Below are positions 1 to 7,800 of a DNA stretch of 8,174 nucleotides, in pieces. Every line of letters starts with the position of its first letter. The stretch's first letter is position 1. This DNA comes from Bacteroides sp. (GTDB lineage Bacteria; Bacteroidota; Bacteroidia; Bacteroidales; Bacteroidaceae). The translations under genes were made by a program, and so were the position numbers. The DNA lies in contig DXOJ01000290.1 in the NCBI GenBank assembly GCA_019412865.1, positions 1 through 8,174 of the forward strand, given 5' to 3'. Under the pieces are notes generated by a model. That model ran no database searches and was not told the origin of the DNA. It saw only the letters and a program-made list of their open reading frames with translations.

Positions 1-21
1 GGAGATGTGTATAAGAGACAG
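1..21 (+). other. Nextera/Tn5 adapter remnant (sequencing artefact)
   Basis: Bases 3-21 read agatgtgtataagagacag, an exact match to the 19-bp Tn5 mosaic end used in Nextera tagmentation libraries. The two bases before it (GG) agree with the read-2 adapter, which ends in CGG before the mosaic end, and not with the read-1 adapter, which ends in TC. This is untrimmed adapter at the end of an assembled contig, not genomic DNA and not a natural Tn5 end. In frame 1 it translates to GDVYKRQ, which runs open into the following coding sequence and would be added falsely to a predicted protein. Confidence 0.97.
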
Positions 22-165
22 GTTGATGGCCTGATGATACGTCATAATTTGATTTATTCTCTAGATACTGAAAAAAATAAAGAGTCTGATTTTATTCAGA
101 TGTATAATTGTAATGAAGTTACAATAAAAGAAAATCGGGTACAGTTGCACCACCTATTTAAATAA
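22..165 (+). CDS. C-terminal fragment of a right-handed beta-helix protein (5'-truncated)
   Basis: A frame open from the first genomic base to a TAA stop at 163-165 gives 47 residues with no start codon in view; the 5' end is lost at the contig boundary. Two stretches have the pattern of parallel beta-helix rungs: GLMIRHNLIYSL near the start and FIQMYNCNEVTIKENRVQL near the end. Alternating hydrophobic residues and turn asparagines (N9 and N38, 29 residues apart) are typical of pectate-lyase-like folds. In Bacteroidota such proteins beside SusC/SusD genes are often carbohydrate-active enzymes (for example in families PL6, GH28, GH110 or GH120), but the fragment is too short to choose a family, and catalytic residues would lie upstream. 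It converges on the minus-strand operon and is followed 57 nt later by a strong terminator, which supports a real gene end. No signal peptide can be judged. An uncharacterised beta-helix protein without enzyme activity is equally possible. Confidence 0.72.
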   Translation, partial: VDGLMIRHNLIYSLDTEKNKESDFIQMYNCNEVTIKENRVQLHHLFK

Positions 166-222
166 ATTCTATTTCAATTTTAAAAGAAATAGATAAATAT
201 ATAGTAAAAGATTTGATTATAG

Positions 223-266
223 TAAACCCTGGAAATTTATAATACAAACTTCCAGGGTTTATTTTT
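223..266 (+). terminator. Rho-independent terminator of the beta-helix gene
   Basis: Perfect 12-bp inverted repeat: left arm taaaccctggaa (223-234), right arm ttccagggttta (250-261), 15-nt loop, then a run of five T at 262-266. On the plus strand this is a standard intrinsic terminator for the gene ending at 165. Read on the minus strand the hairpin lies 48 nt past the stop of the last operon gene (310) but is followed by CTATAATC instead of a U-run, so it would be a weaker stop in that direction. The rest of the 166-309 spacer is AT-rich with no other gene or structure that I can support. Confidence 0.88.
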
Positions 267-309
267 ATAAGAATAACATTTGATGAATAGTTTAATAAAA
301 TGGAGAACT

Positions 310-1602
310 TTATTCAGCTACACTCCACAATCTTACTGACTTAAATTCTATATTTCTACAGATATCTGAGAAAGATACTACCCAGCCTACGGTAATAGTT
401 TTTTCTTCTGTTAGTTCAAATATAGGTAAGGCAGATGTTTTATTAGTATGTTCTGACTCAAATTTGAGGTAAGAGAGGATAATGTCTGACTTTTCCAATT
501 CTTCATTGTCAGGTAGTGATTCGCTTTGAGCTACAGCAAAATGGATATTGGTACTGCCAGAACCTATATTTGCGGCGTTTTTTACTTCGATACGCATTTC
601 ATACTTTCCTTCTGGTAAAGTAAATGTTTGCCAGATCTTTCCGTTGTCATAATATCCCTGACTCCATTGTGTTGTTTCGAACTGAATTGTTCCATCGTTA
701 TATTCTGTGAAGCCGGCACCTCCATTGGCATTTTTAGTTTCCATAACTTCATTCCATTTCCAATCGTAAGGTTTTCCCCATTTATTGTTTACATCATATC
801 CTCTAAATGGATATCCGGCATTCTTAATATAAAGACTGGTTAGGTCTTTTGTAATGCCAATGTAACTTTGGGAAGGCAATGTAACTTCTTTATATTCTGT
901 AACAAATTCGTCCAAGGAAGTTGTTGTCGGTTTATATATACTATTGTACCGGAGTATTCCATTAGCTTTAAAATTGTCGAGTTCTGTTGTAGTCTCGTCA
1001 ACTGAAATATATTTCGAGCCTAAAGTTCCGTCCTGACGTTCATATTCAAGGTTACAGCCTACTAAACCATCTCCTCTTGATATATTCCAATTCAGTTTGG
1101 CTGCCCATATTCTTTCTGATTGTCCACTTTCATTTACAATTTCTTTTTGTTCAGGAGAGATACTATGTAAAATCCGGTTGGTTAATGCTTGTTGGTATAG
1201 TTCGCCATATGCATAAGCAGATACCTCTGTCGGGATAGATGTGTTGTTTTTGGGATCATAGGTGACTATCGAGAAGTCATATTGTCCTTCTGTTAAATTC
1301 TCTAACATAAATTCGAAGGTTTCTCGTGGTTCCGTACGTTCTATTGGAAACTCTTTAAACTTTTCTTCCAATGTAATAGGATCTTTGTAACTGATAACAC
1401 ATTTTACCTGATTTACACCGTACATCATTTTTCCTTCTATTTTGATTCTGTTTTTTCCAGTAAAAGCTTTGAGTGAATCAAGTTTTCCTACATAGATTTT
1501 TTCTCCCTCGTCTAGATAAGGCTGAATGCCATCCAGCATGCCATTACATGAATAGAAAAAGCACAGGATACTACAGAGAATCAATATATTTATTTTTTTC
1601 AT
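310..1602 (-). CDS. DUF4998-type surface lipoprotein, fourth gene of the PUL operon
   Basis: A 430-residue predicted lipoprotein. The N-terminus has lysines at 2-3, a hydrophobic stretch at about 5-17 and a lipobox-like FYSC with C19 as the lipidated residue. Residues about 25-235 resemble the DUF4998 family: an early segment with EKIYVGKLDSLKAFTGKNR, then beta-rich Ig-like or fibronectin-like sequence. Residues about 265-430 form a second beta-rich, aromatic-rich module (paired W and Y residues around 279-323, WQTFTLPEGKYEMRIEV at about 325-340, SVRLWSVAE at the end) that looks like a ligand-binding beta-sandwich, possibly DUF5013. The domain names are from memory of these families, not from a search. 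It starts 20 nt after the stop of the preceding gene and is the last gene of the operon. Its position matches SusE/SusF-like surface glycan-binding proteins, so binding of the PUL substrate is the likely role (inference). No glycoside hydrolase or lyase motif is visible. Unlike its two lipoprotein neighbours, it lacks an acidic residue right after the lipid cysteine (CNGMLD). Confidence 0.88.
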   Translation of the reverse strand: MKKINILILCSILCFFYSCNGMLDGIQPYLDEGEKIYVGKLDSLKAFTGKNRIKIEGKMMYGVNQVKCVISYKDPITLEEKFKEFPIERTEPRETFEFMLENLTEGQYDFSIVTYDPKNNTSIPTEVSAYAYGELYQQALTNRILHSISPEQKEIVNESGQSERIWAAKLNWNISRGDGLVGCNLEYERQDGTLGSKYISVDETTTELDNFKANGILRYNSIYKPTTTSLDEFVTEYKEVTLPSQSYIGITKDLTSLYIKNAGYPFRGYDVNNKWGKPYDWKWNEVMETKNANGGAGFTEYNDGTIQFETTQWSQGYYDNGKIWQTFTLPEGKYEMRIEVKNAANIGSGSTNIHFAVAQSESLPDNEELEKSDIILSYLKFESEHTNKTSALPIFELTEEKTITVGWVVSFSDICRNIEFKSVRLWSVAE

Positions 1603-1622
1603 ACTTTTGCTTTGTTAAAAGG

Positions 1623-2831
1623 TTATTGTATCGGGGTTCCGTAGAACCAAAGTTGCTGCATAACTACCAATCCGGCACCGTCATGAGTAGAAAGTATTTT
1701 AAATCGAATGTATCTTACTGGAGGAATATCTGCCGGAAATTCAAATTCTTCTCCTTTACTAGCATATGTTATATCTTCTTCTGAATTTGAACCGGCGGGC
1801 CATCCGGAAGGTTTTATGCTTTCACAATCTGCCAGTTTGGTCCATCCGTCCCAACTTCCGTCCGAAGATGGTAAATCAGAACGTCCCCATACTTCCCATT
1901 CTTTGATAGCACCTGCACGATAGTAATAACTACCTCCCATGGAGCGTTGCCATGAGGTGAAGCGGCTTAATTGAGCGGTTTGACCCATATCGAATGTAAA
2001 CCATACAGGAAACTCGGAAGGATTAAAGTCATAACCGTGAGCATAATTCCAACTGTTTAATCCATGATCTCCATTGAATAAAGACTCCAAAGTATGACCT
2101 GCGTTGTCCATCTTTATATCATTGGCTAGATAGAAAGTTTTGAATTTGGTCAAATCCAATTTTTCTTCATATAGTGGTGTCAAGGTTGTTAAGTATTCTT
2201 CTGACTGGTTATCATATAGATCGCGGACACGAACTTTAAAATCATGTGGTTCGGCAGAGAACCCTCGGAGTGTAAAGCCGATGTTTTTTACAGAAGTATA
2301 TTCTGTATGTTCTATATTCCAATTACCTTTTGAATCTTTTGTAGATACATCAAAGATGAGATAGTTTCTGCCTCCATTTGTAGTATGTATATAAATACCT
2401 CCGAATGTAGGATTTACCTCTATTTCTTCAATGGCAGTAAGGTATGCCGGTTTTCCAGGTACTATTTCGGTGATGATAGCTTCTCCTTCTTTCTCCATTT
2501 TGTTAACGGCTGAGATTACTAGTTTTTTCGGATTCGTATTTCCGAAACCTTCTATTGTCGTTTCATCAGTATAGAGAGAAGCACGTGCTTCCATTTCTTT
2601 TCCATTGTCAAGTGTATATTTTATTTTGATATACAATAGATCTTCGTCTGTTGGAGCAATGAATTTCAATGTCACTCCACCAGGAATTTGTTCATAGGAA
2701 GTCACTTGTACTGTACCAGGAGCATGTCCACTGCCATCCCCATAAGGTTTATGAGTTTCTACATCTTCGCAACTGTGTAGCAATACTGCCGCACATGCCA
2801 TCCATATATAATATAAGATTCTTTTTTTCAT
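1623..2831 (-). CDS. DUF4959/DUF5126/DUF5000-type lipoprotein, third gene of the PUL operon
   Basis: A 402-residue predicted lipoprotein from the ATG at 2829-2831. I chose this start because MKKRILYYIW begins a normal lipoprotein signal (lysines 2-3, hydrophobic 5-18, lipobox LHSC with C21 followed by Glu-Asp). The in-frame ATG at 2859-2861 would add MDGNYKHRKT before the signal and overlap the SusD gene by 11 bp; the chosen start leaves a 19-nt gap like its neighbours. Three modules can be seen: about 22-125 resembles DUF4959 (Ig-like), 128-222 resembles DUF5126, and 230-400 resembles DUF5000, a discoidin/F5-8-type-C-like beta-sandwich (VWFTFDMGQTAQLSRFTSWQR region 276-295, EWEVWGRSDLP 311-321, VRYIRFKIL 372-380, LWFYG 394-398). 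Discoidin-like folds commonly bind carbohydrate, so this is probably a surface glycan-binding protein working with the SusCD pair (inference). No catalytic signature is seen. Domain names come from recognition only. Confidence 0.9.
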   Translation of the reverse strand: MKKRILYYIWMACAAVLLHSCEDVETHKPYGDGSGHAPGTVQVTSYEQIPGGVTLKFIAPTDEDLLYIKIKYTLDNGKEMEARASLYTDETTIEGFGNTNPKKLVISAVNKMEKEGEAIITEIVPGKPAYLTAIEEIEVNPTFGGIYIHTTNGGRNYLIFDVSTKDSKGNWNIEHTEYTSVKNIGFTLRGFSAEPHDFKVRVRDLYDNQSEEYLTTLTPLYEEKLDLTKFKTFYLANDIKMDNAGHTLESLFNGDHGLNSWNYAHGYDFNPSEFPVWFTFDMGQTAQLSRFTSWQRSMGGSYYYRAGAIKEWEVWGRSDLPSSDGSWDGWTKLADCESIKPSGWPAGSNSEEDITYASKGEEFEFPADIPPVRYIRFKILSTHDGAGLVVMQQLWFYGTPIQ

Positions 2832-2850
2832 TGTTTTTCGATGTTTATAA

Positions 2851-4866
2851 TTACCATCCATACGTTTGAATTAATTTGTCGTCTACTTGTAAGTCTTGTT
2901 TTTTTATAGGCCACAAATAGTCTTTAGTTGTAAATGCGCGAGGAACAAAGAGAGTTGTGACTTTATAAAAGTCTTCCTCTATTTCTCCTTGTACGTTCCA
3001 TCCTTTAATGGATTTACTCAGTTCTTTTGAAGCGTCTTTCCATCGTCTGAGATCATTGTATTGATGTCCTTCCAACGCAAGTTCAATTTTACGTTCCTGT
3101 TTGATGATACTTCTCATCCCATCTTTAGTTTTAGGTTTGGTAGGATCATTGCTGTACTTTTCCCATGCTACTCTGACATCTCCTATATCTTCGGTCTGTC
3201 CAAGTACACCTTTTTTCAATCCAGAACGTTCGCGTACCTTCCGTAGGTATGTATAAACTTCTTCCGGTACATTATTATCACCTTCTGTAGCTTCATTAAG
3301 TGATTCTGCATACATTAGATACAAGTCGCCTAATCTGATAATAGGGAATGGGTATTCGTAGACTACTTGTGAAGATTGAGTTATAGCATTTTGATAATAT
3401 ACTACTTTTTTAGCGAAATAACCTGTAATGGAGTAGTTAAATCCCCATTTGTTTCCAGAGTTTCTTCCATATTTACCATCTACATAATTCAAGTCATTGA
3501 CATCTGTACGTCCGTTACCATACCAAGTGGAACCATCGAAACCGAGAGACCCGTAGAAGCGGGGTTCTCTGTTGAAGTGAAGTACGGCAGTGGTCCAGCC
3601 TGTTCGCATGTTATATTTATCAGCACTAGTCACTTGTCGGGTTGTGTAACGATTATCATAGTTTCCGTTTGTTAACCATTCTTTGTCTTCGTCAATGGGC
3701 ACTCCATTTTTACTGTAAAATTGTTCTGCTGTTTCCAGTGTAGGAGCATATACACCTGCTGCCCTGCTTTGCAAAATACCTCCTGTCACTTCACCGTTTC
3801 CACTACCTTGTTTTAAGGAAGGAAGAATACAAGCCATAGAGAGGTTCTGCAATTCGTTAGTACCTTGTTTGCCTACACTCCATACCAATTCGGGGTTAAA
3901 ACGTTCTGTTACCGTCTGACGGATATTCATACTGTAAAATATTTCTTCGGGTAAATCCTGACTATAAGACATATCCATGCTACAATCGTAAAGCTTGCAT
4001 CCGTTGGCTTCTGCTGATTCGATTGCCGCTTTGCAGGCTTCCGCGGTTTTTACCCATTTTTCACGGCTGAATTCTTGATTGATGAGCGGTTTTCCTTCTT
4101 TATTTCTAAAGTTTGCATACTCCTTGTTGCCATTGAAGAGAGGACTGGCTGCCCATAATAGGATTTTGGCTTTTAGGGCGAGTGCGGCAGGCTGCGTCAG
4201 ACGTCCCATTTCAGTAGCTTCCATAGTGATGACCGGCGGAAGGTCTTTGTAAGAGTCATCTATTAATTTTACCATAAAGTCTACTACCTGGTCTACCGGC
4301 ATACGGGTTACTTTTACTCCTTCAGACGAAGTTGATACGGGGAGAGCTTCGTCTACAATAGGGATAGGGCCGTAGTGCTCAAACAAGAAGAAATGATAGT
4401 AGGCTTTCAGTACATTTACTTCGGCTATCCATCTCTTTCGTTCCGAATCCGTCAGGTCGTTTACTTTATGCTGATCTCTCACATAACTTAGGAAAATATT
4501 ACATTCCCGGATGGCACGGAACATAGGAAGCTTACTTCCTCCTTCTCCATCCCAATAGTTGGCATATGGCGCATTTGTATTCTGCAATCCGCGGGCTATG
4601 TAAAAGCTGACTTCATTATCAAAATAAGAATCTTTGTCGGTATAAAACCAACATTCGTGTCCGGCTCCCATACCGGGTATGCGTTTAACGGAACCATGAT
4701 CGGGGACGAAATGATAGCAATTTGCCAAGTAACGCTGGGCTGTATTCTTGTTGTTAAATACAATGTCCAATGTTGTCACGTTATCGGGAACGATGTCCAA
4801 ATAATCCGAACAGGAACAAAGCAAGCCCAAGCTGATGAATAGAATATATTTCGTAAATTTTTTCAT
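2851..4866 (-). CDS. SusD/RagB-family outer-membrane nutrient-binding lipoprotein
   Basis: A 671-residue SusD-like lipoprotein that would cap the SusC barrel and bind glycan at the cell surface. The signal peptide ends in lipobox LCSC with C19 lipidated, followed by SDYLD, the usual SusD start and an acidic surface-export type signal. The N-terminal SusD-like half includes the TPR-type helices RWIAEVNVLKAYYHFFLFEH (145-164) leading into YGPIPIVDEALP, and GRLTQPAALALKAKILLWAA (221-240) followed by SPLFNG. The C-terminal SusD/RagB domain includes YPFPIIRLGDLYLMYAESLN (505-524), QERKIELALEGHQYNDLRRW (590-609) and a closing LWPIKKQDLQ segment near 651-660. It is longer than the archetypal starch-binding SusD (about 550 residues), as many family members are. 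The start lies 11 nt after the SusC stop, so the two are almost certainly translated from one message. Family assignment is certain; the glycan is unknown, since SusD ligand residues are not conserved enough to read off. Confidence 0.97.
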   Translation of the reverse strand: MKKFTKYILFISLGLLCSCSDYLDIVPDNVTTLDIVFNNKNTAQRYLANCYHFVPDHGSVKRIPGMGAGHECWFYTDKDSYFDNEVSFYIARGLQNTNAPYANYWDGEGGSKLPMFRAIRECNIFLSYVRDQHKVNDLTDSERKRWIAEVNVLKAYYHFFLFEHYGPIPIVDEALPVSTSSEGVKVTRMPVDQVVDFMVKLIDDSYKDLPPVITMEATEMGRLTQPAALALKAKILLWAASPLFNGNKEYANFRNKEGKPLINQEFSREKWVKTAEACKAAIESAEANGCKLYDCSMDMSYSQDLPEEIFYSMNIRQTVTERFNPELVWSVGKQGTNELQNLSMACILPSLKQGSGNGEVTGGILQSRAAGVYAPTLETAEQFYSKNGVPIDEDKEWLTNGNYDNRYTTRQVTSADKYNMRTGWTTAVLHFNREPRFYGSLGFDGSTWYGNGRTDVNDLNYVDGKYGRNSGNKWGFNYSITGYFAKKVVYYQNAITQSSQVVYEYPFPIIRLGDLYLMYAESLNEATEGDNNVPEEVYTYLRKVRERSGLKKGVLGQTEDIGDVRVAWEKYSNDPTKPKTKDGMRSIIKQERKIELALEGHQYNDLRRWKDASKELSKSIKGWNVQGEIEEDFYKVTTLFVPRAFTTKDYLWPIKKQDLQVDDKLIQTYGW

Positions 4867-4877
4867 ATCGTTGCTTA

Positions 4878-7800
4878 TTAGAAGTTAATGTTAATGCCAA
4901 GATTATATACTCGCTGGATGGGGTATCCCAGACCATTATTTCCCATTTCTGCATCCCATAACTTAAATTTACTGAAGGTCAGCAGGTTGCTTCCTGTCAA
5001 ATATAAGCGTAAGGATTGCACGCCTATTTTTTTCAAGGCTTTCTGTGAGAATGTATATCCCAATTCTACTGTTTTCAAACGGAGGAATGAACCGTCGTGC
5101 ATCCACCAGGTGCTTGTTACCATATTATTATCAACAAGTGTGGGAGACAGGCGAGGCCAGAATGCATATATGTCGCGGTTGTTTTCAGACCAATGGTCGT
5201 TAGCAATGACATCTAAACATTGCTGTACGCCTATACGATCACCGGCATCATAATTTACAAAAGGGGATGTATTTCTGGGATCGATGAAGAAAGATACTCT
5301 TGCATTTCCCTGGAAGAACATAGAAAGGTCAAACCCTTTGTAACCGGCAGAAAATCCGAAGCCATAGGTAATCTCCGGCTGATTAGGATAGCCGAGGAAA
5401 GTCTGGTCTTCATCTGTAATCTTTCCGTCGCCATTCAAATCTTTATATTTGATGTCTCCCGGCATAGCTCCACCATTGAAACTTGTCTGTGAGGGAGAGT
5501 TGGCAACATCGTTTACATCAATAAACAAGCGTTCGGCAATATATCCGTAATTGTGATTGATAGCCTGCCCGATTCTGGAGCGGTATCCTTGTCCGTAACT
5601 GGCATAATCCAGTTCTTCATAAACTTCATACCTACCTTTGGCGAGTGTGAAGTTTCCCATTCCTTTTATCCAGAAATCTTTGTTGGCAATATAAGAATAG
5701 TTGGCAGACAAATCAATTCCTCGGGAGGATGCTTCACCTATGTTTGCGCTTACTCCGGCAGAAAGTCCCATACTAGATGGAATATGAGCACGAGGTTGGT
5801 AAATCTGGGTACGGCGTTCATAGAAGAAGTCCGTCTGGATTTCCAAAGCACTGTTGAACATACCCAGTTCAAAACCTAAATTTACTTTCTTCGATTTTTC
5901 CCAAGTGATATAGATGTTGGGATAACGGGAAACAGATACGCCGTTCATATGATTATCATAATCTGTTCCGAAGAATTGATCGCGATTTCCATCGTTGGGG
6001 TTCACTTCCGACAAATAGTAGAAACGGTCTTCCGAGCTTCCGATAGCATCATTACCTACCAGTCCATAAGTCAATTTGAATTTTAGTTTGTCCACTGTAT
6101 TTCGTAGCGGTATCCAGAAGTCTTCATTAGAAATGATATAACCAAGACCGAAAGAAGGGAAAAAGCCGTAACGCTCATGGGCGGCAAAACGTTCGGAACC
6201 ATTGTATCCGAAGTTGAATTCTGCAAAATACCTTGAATCATAAGCATAAGTGAAACGTCCGGCAATTCCCTGGTTTCTACGTGGTAATGATTGTTGCAAG
6301 GTCTTTTCGCTTGACCTTTTTTCTTCTCGGCGGGTATATACCAACATTCCGCTAGTAGCGTGTGCACCGAATGTCCGGCCATAGCTGACGGCTGCTTCTA
6401 TATAATTGGTGGTGTTGATGTTCTTAGCACCTTGGTTATAGGATAAATACTCTTCTCCTTCTACAATATTGGTCAGCGTATAACTATTGTTCGTTTTATC
6501 ATAGTTGGCCTGATAGTAATAAGGATTAATGGCACGGGTGAGGTCGGAATAAGAAGAACGGGTGGTGCTGACCAGAACTCTGGCATCCAATCCTTGGGTA
6601 ATAAAATCCAGTTTTTGTTTCAGTTCGGCTTGTGCGGCCACCAATAAGTTATTGGATTCTTTATATCCTCTTACCATATCTGCATAAGGATTGATGTAAG
6701 CTCCTTTATTGGCATTACCAAACAGTACATGCGTGTTATTGGCATACTCGTCTGTTGCCGGATAACTTTTAGGATATAAGACAGGACTGGTTTTCATTAC
6801 CTTTTTATAGAGTCCTTCACCGCTGTCGAGCGGGCCGGTATAATCATCGAAGTTTCCGTTGACACGAATGGCAAATTCCGTAGTTTTACTTAAGTCCATA
6901 TTGATATTTGACCGGACAGAATAACGTTGCCAGTTGATGTTACTGTTGTAATTGTTAAGCTTATCATTTTTGATTACTCCTCCGTCTTTGGTGTAAGAAG
7001 CTGCTACATAATAGCGTACTGCACTACCACCACCACTCAGGTTGGCGTTTACTCTTGTGGAGAGAGCATAGTCATTGAATAACTCATCATACCAGTCTAC
7101 TGCCGGATAATAATATGGATTAGTACCGGCAATGGTATTTTCTATTTTTTCTTGGCTATATACAGTGTAGTTGGCACTGGCAGCAGGATTGTTGGGATCA
7201 CGTCGTGAGTTAACCGCTTCATTGTTCAGTTTCATAAAATTGACAGGGTCTGTCAACTTCACCTTTTTTCGGGGAGTAGATACCGACTGTTCTACGCGAA
7301 CAGACACTTTAGGTCTTCCAGCTGTTCCCTGTTTAGTAGTCACAAGGATTACTCCGTTTGCTCCGCGTGCACCATACAAAGCAGTGGCTGTAGCATCTTT
7401 CATAATGGAGAACTGTGCAATATCATCCACATTTAGGCGGGCGAGGTCGTCCGTACTCAATTCAATGTTATCGATCAGAATCAACGGATCTTTCTTGTAT
7501 CCGAATGTTGTAGCGCCACGTACAAAGAATTGGGCATTATCTTTACCGGGTTCGCCTGATGTCTGAAAAGCGATCAGACCGGACATTCTTCCGGCAAGGG
7601 CGGTTGTCAAGTTACTGCTTGGCACTTTCAATTCCTGTGGATTTACTGTAGAGACAGCACTGATGACACTCTCTTTCTTTTGCTTGGCAAAAGCGACTAC
7701 TGTCACTTCGTCGAACTCGTTGGTTTCAGGAAGCAGTTTGATAGCATAAAAATCTTTATTGTCTATTTTTACTTCCTGCTTTTTCATACCAAGGAATGAA

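Noticed and set aside
1..21. A natural Tn5/IS50 transposon end
   Set aside because: The 19-bp sequence is the engineered mosaic end, it is at the exact edge of the window, and the flanking GG fits the library adapter; no transposase or second end is present.
166..309. A small RNA or short gene in the convergent spacer
   Set aside because: Apart from the terminator hairpin the spacer is AT-rich with no promoter-like or coding pattern.
1473..1784. 103-codon plus-strand frame spanning the junction of the third and fourth operon genes
   Set aside because: It is antisense to two well-supported lipoprotein genes and its translation is a biased, unrecognisable sequence.
5413..5448. Dockerin or EF-hand domain encoded by the DLNGDGKITDED loop
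   Set aside because: A single such loop at this place near the C-terminus is a familiar part of SusC-family barrels, so it is not a separate domain or cellulosome signal.
4888..5879. Several plus-strand open frames of 90-121 codons opposite SusC
   Set aside because: They are antisense shadows of a certain SusC coding region, with unremarkable, low-complexity-free but family-less translations and no spacing or start signals of their own.
6083..6382. 99-codon minus-strand frame inside the SusC gene
   Set aside because: It lies wholly within the SusC barrel coding sequence in another frame, has no signal or domain character, and the SusC frame is continuous through it.
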